DNA of 64,000 nt, taken from Paucibacter sp. TC2R-5. GTDB taxonomy: Bacteria > Pseudomonadota > Gammaproteobacteria > Burkholderiales > Burkholderiaceae_C. The notes below the pieces were generated by a model. That model saw only the letters and a program-made list of their open reading frames with translations. It searched no databases and was not told the origin of the DNA. The first letter of the stretch is position 1, and every line of letters starts with the position of its first letter. The DNA lies in the NCBI RefSeq assembly GCF_025717605.1, contig NZ_JAJIRQ010000007.1:248001-312000 (forward strand), given 5' to 3'. Positions 25,549-32,690 of the stretch are shown here, in pieces. A program made the position numbers and the translations under genes.

Positions 25549-26961
25549 ATGCCCGCACTCAAACCCGGCCTTTCAAACTCCTTGCCAGAACCCTTGCAGC
25601 TACGCTGCGTGCTGAGCACGGCCGACGGCCAACGCCGGCTCGCCGAACAAGCGCCGCTGTTGCTGCAAGGCCCAGCCGGCGCCAATTCGGCGCACAGCGA
25701 CTTGCCCAGCGTGATGGTCCACAGCGGGCGGCGCTTTCAAACCCTGCTGGGCTTTGGCGGCGCCTTCACCGAAGCCGCGGCCGTCACCTGGAGCGCGCTG
25801 CCCGAACCCGAGCGCGCCGCGCTACTGCGCCAATACTTTGATGCCGACAGCGGTCACGGCTACACGCTGTGCCGGCTGCATATGAACAGCTGCGACTTCG
25901 CGCTGGGCAACTACGCCCATGCGGCGGTGGCCGGTGATGTGCTGCTGGAGCATTTCAATATCGAGCGCGATCGCAAGGCGCTGCTGCCCATGATCAAGGC
26001 GGCACAGGCGCTTGCGCAGCAGGCGGGGTCGGCATCTATCCGTTTGCTGGCCTCGCCCTGGAGCCCAGCGCCCTGGATGAAGAGCAACGGGCAGATGAAC
26101 CAGGGCGGCGAGTTGCTGCCCGAATATGCCGCCGTCTGGGCTCAATGTTATGTTCGCTTCATCCAGGCCTATGCGGCCGAGGGGGTGCCGATCTGGGGTC
26201 TGACGGTACAGAACGAACCGGCCGCCACGCAACGCTGGGATTCCTGCATCTACAGCGCCGAGCAAGAGCGCGATTTTGTACGCGACCATCTCGGGCCCGC
26301 CTTGGCCGCGGCCGGCCTGGGCCACATCAAGATCATCGTCTGGGACCATAACCGCGACCTGATGGTGGAGCGCGCGGCAGCCGTCTACAGCGACCCCGAG
26401 GCGGCCCAATATGTGTGGGGCTGCGGCTTCCACTGGTATGGCGAAGACCATTTCGAGCATGTTCAGCTGCTGCACGACGCCTGGCCTGACAAGGCGCTGC
26501 TTTTCACCGAAGGCTGCCAGGAAGGCGGGCCACACCTCGGCTCCGCCGCTCTGGGGGAACGTTATGCCCGCAACATCATCAAGGACCTGAACCGCTGGAC
26601 GGTCGGCTGGATCGACTGGAACCTGCTGCTGGATGAAACCGGCGGCCCGAACCATGTCGGCAATTTGTGCAGCGCGCCCATCATGGCCAATCGGCAGACC
26701 GGCGAGTTGATGCCGCAAAGCTCCTATGACTATCTCGGCCATTTCGCCCGCTTCATCAAGCCGGGCGCGCAGCGGCTGCTGTGCGCGGCCAGCAAGCAAG
26801 ACCTGGAGGTCACGGCCTTCATCAACCCTGACGGCAGCAAGGTACTGGTCGCACTTAACCGCAGCGAGGCCGATATTCACTACACGCTCAAATTGGACGC
26901 CAGGCAATGCCAGGCACTGGCGCAGGCGCGCTCGATCAGCAGCTTTGTACTTGCGGCTTGA
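25549..26961 (+). CDS. Glycoside hydrolase family 30 (glucosylceramidase-like)
   Basis: A 470-residue retaining beta-glycosidase of family GH30. The (beta/alpha)8 domain begins FQTLLGFGGAFTEAAA and has acid/base Glu223 in VQNEP and nucleophile Glu321 in LFTEGC; SPWSPAPWMKSN and a small C-terminal beta domain (FALNRSE-like VALNRSEADIHYTL) complete the fold. GH30 members cleave beta-1,6- or beta-1,3-glucosidic or glucosylceramide bonds. The start at 25549 is preferred to ATG 25453, which overlaps the operator and adds an ordinary 32-residue extension. Neither start gives a signal peptide, so the enzyme is probably cytoplasmic and acts on an imported glycoside, feeding glucose to the divergent glk. 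Confidence 0.9.
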   Translation: MPALKPGLSNSLPEPLQLRCVLSTADGQRRLAEQAPLLLQGPAGANSAHSDLPSVMVHSGRRFQTLLGFGGAFTEAAAVTWSALPEPERAALLRQYFDADSGHGYTLCRLHMNSCDFALGNYAHAAVAGDVLLEHFNIERDRKALLPMIKAAQALAQQAGSASIRLLASPWSPAPWMKSNGQMNQGGELLPEYAAVWAQCYVRFIQAYAAEGVPIWGLTVQNEPAATQRWDSCIYSAEQERDFVRDHLGPALAAAGLGHIKIIVWDHNRDLMVERAAAVYSDPEAAQYVWGCGFHWYGEDHFEHVQLLHDAWPDKALLFTEGCQEGGPHLGSAALGERYARNIIKDLNRWTVGWIDWNLLLDETGGPNHVGNLCSAPIMANRQTGELMPQSSYDYLGHFARFIKPGAQRLLCAASKQDLEVTAFINPDGSKVLVALNRSEADIHYTLKLDARQCQALAQARSISSFVLAA

Positions 26962-26978
26962 AGGTCGGGCGGGCTGAC

Positions 26979-27743
26979 TCAGCCGCTCGCCTTTTCTTGG
27001 TGGGCCCGCAAGGCCTGCTCAAAGCGTGCCACCGTGGGACTTATCAGCGGTCGGCAAAGCAGCCGAAGCAGCCAGTTAGGCAGCCAGCGGCCGCGCTCCT
27101 CCGCTGCCGCCCTGGCGCGTGGGTGCTCCATGAAGCGGTAGGCGCTGGGTCGGTAGCCGACGCTGCTACGGCGGAATTCAATGCGGTCAAGATGCTTGAT
27201 GTTCTTGTAGCCGTAATGCGCCGGCGCCAGCAAACGCAGCGGCGCGCCATGGTCCAGCCTCAAGGCCTCGCCGTTCAGGCAGTCGGCAAGCAGCACATCG
27301 TCGGCCAACAGATCTTCCAGCGCCATGCAGCTGCGCGCTCCATCCTGGCCGCGCAGGATCACAAAGTCTGCGCCGCTCACGGGCCCGGCTTTGGGCAAAA
27401 CCAATTGCTGATAGAAGTCGCGAAAGCGCACGCCGCCCCAGCGCAGGCCTTTGTGAGTCCAGGTCGTGACGCAATGAAAATCAGCGATCAGCTCAAGGCG
27501 CGGTAAGCCTTGCAGCTCCGCCAAACCGATCTCAATCGGCACTCGGACCTCGCCCAGGATCTGCAGCCTGATGGTGTCGACCTGCGCCGGAAAGCGGGTC
27601 GCGAATTGCGTCAAGCCAAAGCGCGGAAAGCTGTCGCGCTCGCGCTGGCCCGGGGGCAGATCGGCATTGCTGCTGTTCATGGCTTCGCTCGGTGAGTTCG
27701 TTTGCTCAGCCAATGAAAGTCGGCCGGCTGCTCGCAAATTCAT
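26979..27743 (-). CDS. Molybdopterin-binding domain oxidoreductase (sulfite-oxidase fold)
   Basis: A 254-residue protein with an Oxidored_molyb domain (~residues 55-195). Cys91 in ADFHCVTTWTHKGLRWGG occupies the molybdenum-ligand position, and the domain ends with LRLLAPAHYGYKNIKHLDRIEF, close to the consensus for MsrP/YedY-like enzymes. No Tat or Sec signal is visible, unlike periplasmic MsrP, and there is no dimerisation domain, so it is a minimal cytoplasmic form. The start overlaps the stop of the upstream hydrolase gene (ATGA), supporting ATG 27743 over an internal Met22. It is the last gene of the TetR operon; substrate unknown. Confidence 0.85.
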   Translation of the reverse strand: MNLRAAGRLSLAEQTNSPSEAMNSSNADLPPGQRERDSFPRFGLTQFATRFPAQVDTIRLQILGEVRVPIEIGLAELQGLPRLELIADFHCVTTWTHKGLRWGGVRFRDFYQQLVLPKAGPVSGADFVILRGQDGARSCMALEDLLADDVLLADCLNGEALRLDHGAPLRLLAPAHYGYKNIKHLDRIEFRRSSVGYRPSAYRFMEHPRARAAAEERGRWLPNWLLRLLCRPLISPTVARFEQALRAHQEKASG

Positions 27744-28591
27744 AGACCGACGCTTTTCAGCGTCTGCACAAAATGATCGATGATCATCTGCTTGATCTCG
27801 GGCGCGGTTTCTTTGCTGAAGCCATGGTCGGTCGGATAGGATTTATGGACCGCCGAGTACTTGAAATCATGTGCTTTCAAGTAGGACATGATGTCTCGCG
27901 TCATCGGCGTGCCGGGCCAGATTTGATCGTTTTCGGCTGAGATCAGCAGCATGGGGCCGCCGATTTTTTCAAACGAAAAAGTGGCTTGTCTGACCTTCTC
28001 GCTGTCTTGCAGCGCCTTCTCGAAGCGCTGGATTTGGGTGGCGTTTTCCAAGTCCGGCAAATCCATTGCGGGGATGTCCTTGCCTTGATAGGTCCAGGCC
28101 GATTGAGAAGTCGTCATGCCGGACCAGGCCACTTTGCTCGGCGTCGTGATGACGACGGATTTGATACGCGGGTCCAAGATCGCCAACAAGAAGCCGGCTT
28201 CCGAGCCGCGTGAACCACTGACGACGCCGATGCGCGTGGCGTCGATTTCCTTGACTGTTTCGGCGTAGTCAATCGCGCTGATGAAATACTCCATCGGTAT
28301 ATGGTCCAGCGTCGCCGGCAAGCCAGGCTCGGTCTTGAAGTAAACGAGGCCGATCACCGCAATGCCGTTGGAGGCCATCATCTGCCCATTGGCTTCGGCA
28401 AAACCCCAGCTCGGGTCCGAGCCACCGAAGCCAATCACGGCCGGCACCTTCTCGGTGGTTTTCGGCAAATACAGCCGGGCGGCCAGGTTTTTGTAGTTGA
28501 CGGTTTTAACTTCGTACTCAAAAGTTCCGGCAAAGCAGTTGCCGAATGCCAGCGTGAGGCTGACCAAAAGCAGGAGGAAACGAGAAGACAT
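27740..28591 (-). CDS. Exported alpha/beta hydrolase, acyl-CoA thioesterase/BAAT C-terminal type
   Basis: A 283-residue protein with a Sec signal peptide (cleavage near CFAG, residue ~21) and an alpha/beta-hydrolase domain like the C-terminal domain of BAAT acyl-CoA thioesterases. The nucleophile elbow is SGSRGSEAG (~residues 127-135), the acid is likely in SAENDQIWPG, and the His in YPTDHGFSKE. Exported location makes a CoA thioester an unlikely substrate; ester or peptide hydrolysis is more plausible. It is 12 bases after the DUF6463 gene and overlaps the oxidoreductase gene by four bases. Confidence 0.82.
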   Translation of the reverse strand: MSSRFLLLLVSLTLAFGNCFAGTFEYEVKTVNYKNLAARLYLPKTTEKVPAVIGFGGSDPSWGFAEANGQMMASNGIAVIGLVYFKTEPGLPATLDHIPMEYFISAIDYAETVKEIDATRIGVVSGSRGSEAGFLLAILDPRIKSVVITTPSKVAWSGMTTSQSAWTYQGKDIPAMDLPDLENATQIQRFEKALQDSEKVRQATFSFEKIGGPMLLISAENDQIWPGTPMTRDIMSYLKAHDFKYSAVHKSYPTDHGFSKETAPEIKQMIIDHFVQTLKSVGL

Positions 28592-28603
28592 AGGCCTTGG
28601 TCC

Positions 28604-29008
28604 TTAGATGGAATCGATGGCGCGAACGCTTGAGCGCCTCAGCATTGCGAAGCCGGCCGGCAACGCCAGCCAGAAGCCCGAACTCGGCATCAGCACCAGG
28701 CCCAGCAAGCTGAGCACCAACACGCCCCAGCCCAGGCGGCGCAAGGAGCGAGCGTCGCCACGGCGCTCCAAGGGTGTGATCGCCAAGGCCAGCAAGGCCA
28801 GCAGCGCGCCGAACAGCACAAACCAGACGGTCGCCGCCGTCAGCGGGTCTTGCCCCACGGTGTTGAAAAAACCGCGTTGCATGATGTTCACCAGCGGGCG
28901 CTGGAAAACGAAGAGCGCGAACAAGGTATGCAGCGCGGCCACGGCCATCAGCCAATGACCGATCCAAATTCGCTGAGTTGGCAGGGGCGTGAGGCGTGTG
29001 TTGTTCAT
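28604..29008 (-). CDS. DUF6463 family small membrane protein
   Basis: A 134-residue inner-membrane protein with four hydrophobic segments (about 18-36, 60-80, 92-108, 112-124). The N-terminal WIGHWLMAVAALHTLFALFVF and TAATVWFVLFGALLALLAL resemble DUF6463 proteins, whose function is unknown. It starts three bases after the DUF4345 gene ends and is 12 bases before the hydrolase gene, so it is an internal gene of the TetR operon. Confidence 0.75.
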   Translation of the reverse strand: MNNTRLTPLPTQRIWIGHWLMAVAALHTLFALFVFQRPLVNIMQRGFFNTVGQDPLTAATVWFVLFGALLALLALAITPLERRGDARSLRRLGWGVLVLSLLGLVLMPSSGFWLALPAGFAMLRRSSVRAIDSI

Positions 29009-29011
29009 GGT

Positions 29012-29407
29012 TTATTCGGTATGTGCGGCGGCCACACGCGTTTGCCAGAGCACAAACAGCGGCGCGCCAATGATTTCAAGAGCGGTGAAAGCGACAAAGG
29101 GCAGCGGCGGCCAGCCGGCATAAAGCAGCGACAGCAGCCGCCCGACGCCACCCAGAAAAATCATGCCCCAGAGGGCGCGGAACAAGACGGTCTGGGTGTC
29201 GATGCGGGGCACCATCCAAAGCACCGCGAGGCCCAGCCCGCACCAGACCCCACTGAGAAAGCGCAGATTGCTGTCCAGCAGGCTGTTGGCGGGCAGGCCC
29301 GCTGCGGCGTAGAGCGGGTCGGCAAGCCCGGCCATGCCGACCAGGCCGGTGAGCAAGGGAACCAGCCCCAGCAGGGCGGTGGCGATTTGCAGGTTTCGTT
29401 TACTCAT
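29012..29407 (-). CDS. DUF4345 family membrane protein
   Basis: A 131-residue protein with four hydrophobic helices (about 8-26, 45-66, 76-94, 100-121). The pattern of DSNLRFLSGVWCGLGLAVLW followed by RALWGMIFLGGVGRLLS is that of DUF4345, a small membrane family of unknown function often adjacent to TetR regulators. It overlaps the end of the ABC1 kinase gene by four bases, indicating translational coupling. Confidence 0.82.
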   Translation of the reverse strand: MSKRNLQIATALLGLVPLLTGLVGMAGLADPLYAAAGLPANSLLDSNLRFLSGVWCGLGLAVLWMVPRIDTQTVLFRALWGMIFLGGVGRLLSLLYAGWPPLPFVAFTALEIIGAPLFVLWQTRVAAAHTE

Positions 29408-30750
29408 GGCGTCGGTGCTTTAGTGCTTGGGCCTATCCACTGGTTGCTGGTGCGCACGCGCGCGCCGAGTGACTTGAGCATCAACACCAGACCGAGGTAG
29501 GCGCGGTCAAAGTAGGGCAACTCGGGTGTCACCGACTGCAGCATGCGGACCGCCAGCCGTTGCTGCGCAGGGTCGGGCCTCGGCATCACCGGATGCTGGC
29601 CGAAGTCATAGACGGCCACAGCAAAGGGCGCGGTCTGCCAGGCCAGGGTCTCTGCCAGCGCAGGCATCAGCTGTTCGCGGAAATCGGCCTTGCTCAAACT
29701 GGCTGCGATCAAGCCCAGTTCCAAATAGATCTGCTGCAGCTGATCCAAGTCGCAGGGCTGACACAGCATGGCCGACCAGGCCCCGCTGATACCGGCACAG
29801 AATTTCTCGCCAAGCTGCTTGGTACAGCCAAAGTCCAGCAGCCCAAGCCGCCCCTCGGCCATGAAGAGATAGTTGCCCGGATGCGGGTCCGCTTGCAAGC
29901 GACGCAGCTCGAACAGGCTGAACAAAAAGGTATCGAACAGTAGTTGGCCAAAATGATCACGCTCGGCTTGGCTGGGCCCGGTCGCTAACCATTCATTCAG
30001 ATGCATGCCGGGCAGGCGCTGCATCGTCAGCACCCGTTTGCTGCTCAGGTGCGCGAAGGTCTGCGGCAGCACCAGCCCAGGCCGCCCGGCCAAGGCCTGC
30101 GCGAACCAGTGCAATTGCTCGGCTTCGCGGTGATAGTCCAGCTCTTCGGCCAGCTTGGCTTCGATGTCGACCAGCACACGCTCAACGATGTCGGCCTTGG
30201 GCAGGCTGTCCGAGCCGCGCGCAAAGGTCTGCAACAAGGTGCGCAACATCGCCATATCGCTGCCGATGGAGGCGGCCATGCCGGGATATTGCAGCTTGAC
30301 GGCGACTGCCTCGCCGCTCGCCAAGGTCGCGCCGTGCACTTGCCCCAAGCTGGCGGCGGCAAAGGCGACCGGCTCGAAATGCGCGAATAGTTCATCCGGC
30401 CCCTGACCAAACTCCTGGCGCAGCAGCTTGATCACCAAGGCCCGGTTCAGCGGCGTGACCTGGTAATGCGCTTTGGCCAATTCCTCACGCACGCCGTCGG
30501 GTAAGAAGCCCAACTCCAGGCTGAGCAGTTGCGAGGCCTTCAGGGCCGTTCCCTTGAGCTGATTCAAGGCCGCAAACAAGATGCGGCCCAGCTTGGCCTG
30601 ATGGGCGGTGCGAGCTTGTTCGGCCTGTGCTTCGGAGCGGGTCAGCGCCTGCACATGGTGGCTCAGCTGAGCCGCACCGGCGCGGGCCACCGCCAGCCCG
30701 GCAATCGCGCCGCGGGCCAGGCGGCCGGTGCGTGGCGCTTTAGTGGACAT
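29404..30750 (-). CDS. ABC1/UbiB (AarF) family atypical kinase
   Basis: A 448-residue protein kinase-like ATPase. Family landmarks are present: the Ala-rich nucleotide loop FAAASLGQVHGA, the Lys in VAVKLQYPG, LDYHREAEQ, the catalytic DPHPGNYLF and metal-binding LLDFG. The N-terminal KxGQ element that UbiB/ADCK proteins use reads KASQ (71-74), so its glycine is replaced. UbiB members support ubiquinone biosynthesis or lipid handling, but this copy sits in a TetR operon and probably is not the housekeeping ubiB. The start lies 11 bases inside the end of the DUF2867 gene. Confidence 0.9.
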   Translation of the reverse strand: MSTKAPRTGRLARGAIAGLAVARAGAAQLSHHVQALTRSEAQAEQARTAHQAKLGRILFAALNQLKGTALKASQLLSLELGFLPDGVREELAKAHYQVTPLNRALVIKLLRQEFGQGPDELFAHFEPVAFAAASLGQVHGATLASGEAVAVKLQYPGMAASIGSDMAMLRTLLQTFARGSDSLPKADIVERVLVDIEAKLAEELDYHREAEQLHWFAQALAGRPGLVLPQTFAHLSSKRVLTMQRLPGMHLNEWLATGPSQAERDHFGQLLFDTFLFSLFELRRLQADPHPGNYLFMAEGRLGLLDFGCTKQLGEKFCAGISGAWSAMLCQPCDLDQLQQIYLELGLIAASLSKADFREQLMPALAETLAWQTAPFAVAVYDFGQHPVMPRPDPAQQRLAVRMLQSVTPELPYFDRAYLGLVLMLKSLGARVRTSNQWIGPSTKAPTP

Positions 30751-31249
30751 GGCCGAGCCGCCTCAACATCATCGGCACGATCAAGCCATGCACCGGGCCA
30801 ACGACGCTCATGTAAACGCGGCCGAGCCGGTTGTGGATGTGCACCACGGTGCTGATCTGCAATTCATCCTGCCCCAGCCTGAACAGCGAGACCTGCACAT
30901 GCAGATGCTTGTCGCGGTCCTCCAGAATGACTTCGTTGAAGTCCGCGTATTGCAGCGTGAAGATGCCGACCCGGTCACCGGGCCGGTAGCTGGAGGCCGG
31001 CTTGCGCGGATCACCGACGGCCATCGCGCCGAGGTTCTTCAGCCCGACCCAGCGCACCGCCTGGTTGCGCAGCGCCATCAAGAAGTCCATCCAGGCCGGC
31101 GTGCGTGCGCTCAGCGCGAGAAACTGCGCCAAGGCGCTGGCTTCGGGTTCGATGCTGGCGAAGCGATAGCTGTCCGAGAAATCCGCACCCGGCTCGGCCC
31201 GCAAGATGCGGCTGCCGGCGGGCAAGGGGCACAAGACTACTTTTCTCAT
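30740..31249 (-). CDS. DUF2867-like protein
   Basis: A 169-residue soluble protein. The sequence FTLQYADFNEVILEDRDKHLHVQVSLF followed by STVVHIHNRLGRVYMSVVGPVHGLIVPMMLRRL matches the DUF2867 pattern, a family thought to be START-like in fold and of unknown function; in larger proteins it follows an NAD-binding domain. The start ATG at 31249 overlaps the preceding stop by four bases; the open frame extends upstream but only antisense-like sequence is found there. It is part of the TetR operon. Confidence 0.75.
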   Translation of the reverse strand: MRKVVLCPLPAGSRILRAEPGADFSDSYRFASIEPEASALAQFLALSARTPAWMDFLMALRNQAVRWVGLKNLGAMAVGDPRKPASSYRPGDRVGIFTLQYADFNEVILEDRDKHLHVQVSLFRLGQDELQISTVVHIHNRLGRVYMSVVGPVHGLIVPMMLRRLGHVH

Positions 31250-31689
31250 AGTCGGCTCCAGACCTGGATCAGGCCAATCAGGTGAACGAGGCCGAAAGCG
31301 CCACAGATCAAGGAGCTCCAAATCCAGAATGGCGTCACTTGCGCAGGCGCCAGCAGCCACAGCGGCAAGGGCGCCAAGCCGCGCAGCAGGTAGACGCCGG
31401 TGATGGCAATCAGCGCCGCCTTGATCCACGGCAGCCCAGCCGCCAAAGCCCAACCGGCGCCGGCCAGCGCGTAGGCGCTCCAGACCGAAAGCAGCAAGGC
31501 AATGCCGGCGGTGATGAGGGCCGGATAGCTGCGACCCGCTTCAGCCATCCGTGCCATCGCTTCGCCGGCACCGAAAAAGCGGTACCAGGCGCCGCCGCCA
31601 AAAATAATGCACACATGCAGCAAGGCCGCGATGGCGCTCAGGCCGGCACCCAGCAGCAGCCAGTGGTTGTAGCTGGCCACGCTGCTCAT
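31246..31689 (-). CDS. Small four-helix membrane protein of unknown function
   Basis: A 147-residue protein with four hydrophobic segments (about 9-27, 55-77, 80-98, 118-142). I do not recognise a named family. HVCIIFGGGAWYRFFGAGE in the first loop is distinctive, with a conserved-looking His at the end of helix 1. The start ATG at 31689 overlaps the stop of tetR by four bases (ATGA), and its own stop overlaps the next start in the same way, so it is translated as part of the operon. Its position directly behind the regulator suggests it may be the immediate target function. Confidence 0.75.
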   Translation of the reverse strand: MSSVASYNHWLLLGAGLSAIAALLHVCIIFGGGAWYRFFGAGEAMARMAEAGRSYPALITAGIALLLSVWSAYALAGAGWALAAGLPWIKAALIAITGVYLLRGLAPLPLWLLAPAQVTPFWIWSSLICGAFGLVHLIGLIQVWSRL

Positions 31690-32420
31690 GCCGCACCTCG
31701 GGCCAAACCGCTGCGCGCCAGCTTGAGCAAGTCGAGCAGGCCATTGCCATCGCGCAGCAAGCGCGTCAACTGGCTGCGCAGCAAGAAGCCGCCCAGGTCC
31801 AAAGCCTTGTTGACGATGCCGCTGTGCAAGGCCAGCACCAGCAGATCCAGACTCAGATCGATCATCTGTGTGGTGTTGGCAAACTCGTCGGAGTCGTCGC
31901 GCAGCCAATAGGCGGTGATGGCATAGACGCTGTCGGCCAGCAGTGCCGCCAAGCTGGGCTTGAAGCCGCAAGCCGCGATTTCGCCCTTCTCCTCGGCCTG
32001 TTCCAGCATGTCCGCAAAGGCCTGTTTGAGCAGCGTTTTGCCGGGCAAGTCTTCACCCATCAGCAGCAAAGGCGCGCCCGCCACCAACTTGTGGGCCAAG
32101 GCCACGAACTCGCGATCGGCCAAAAACTGCTCCAGCAAGGCGTCGATCAACAACTGCATGCGCTCTTGCAAGCTGAAGGCGGCCAAACCCTTGGTTTTGC
32201 CGATCTGCACCAAGGCATCCGCGACAGCCTGCTCAAAGTAGGCCAGCACCAGCTTCTCCTTGCTGGGGAAGTATTTGTAAATCGTCGCATCGCCCAGTTC
32301 GGCGGCACGCGCGATCTGCTTCATCGTCGTGCCCTCGAAGCCCTGGCTCGTCATCAGGTCCACCGCAGTCTGAATGACTTGCCGGCGGTTCTTCTCGGTT
32401 TGGGACTTGGTGATGCGCAT
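31686..32420 (-). CDS. TetR/AcrR family transcriptional regulator
   Basis: A 244-residue repressor-type regulator. The N-terminal TetR helix-turn-helix occupies about residues 10-60 (RRQVIQTAVDLMTSQGFEGTTMKQIARAAELGDATIYKYFPSKEKLVLAYFE is standard; YKYFPSKEKL is the family hallmark). The C-terminal ligand domain has no recognisable specificity. It is the first gene of an eight-gene operon, with two palindromes over its own promoter, so autorepression relieved by an unknown ligand is likely. Confidence 0.92.
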   Translation of the reverse strand: MRITKSQTEKNRRQVIQTAVDLMTSQGFEGTTMKQIARAAELGDATIYKYFPSKEKLVLAYFEQAVADALVQIGKTKGLAAFSLQERMQLLIDALLEQFLADREFVALAHKLVAGAPLLLMGEDLPGKTLLKQAFADMLEQAEEKGEIAACGFKPSLAALLADSVYAITAYWLRDDSDEFANTTQMIDLSLDLLVLALHSGIVNKALDLGGFLLRSQLTRLLRDGNGLLDLLKLARSGLARGAA

Positions 32421-32431
32421 ATGTTTACCAA

Positions 32432-32474
32432 CTATCGTTTAATAGATTATTTTTCACATCTATTGAATAGTCAA
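32432..32474 (-). promoter_or_regulatory. Promoter and candidate TetR operators of the eight-gene operon
   Basis: On the minus strand TTGACT (32474-32469) and AATAAT (32451-32446) are separated by exactly 17 bases, a near-consensus sigma70 promoter in an unusually AT-rich patch. The palindrome CTATTGAATAG (32460-32470) overlaps the -35 box and spacer, and CTAT-N6-ATAG (32432-32445) covers the expected transcription start, 12 bases before the tetR ATG. This is the usual position for autoregulatory TetR operators. Confidence 0.7.
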
Positions 32475-32690
32475 TATCTTTTTAAAGAACAAAGCAAGGC
32501 CACAAGACACCCGCACGTCGCCGCCACTGGCGAGACGGCCGCGGGTTAATGCTGATGATGATGGGGGTGCAAAAGCGGGCTCAAAAGCGCTTGAAGCGGC
32601 TTGGCCTTCACTACACTGCAGCCGAGCCGGCGTGAATACGCCACATGCGGCCGCCGCGCCGCTGGACAGTGAATCAAGTCGGTCGCCACG

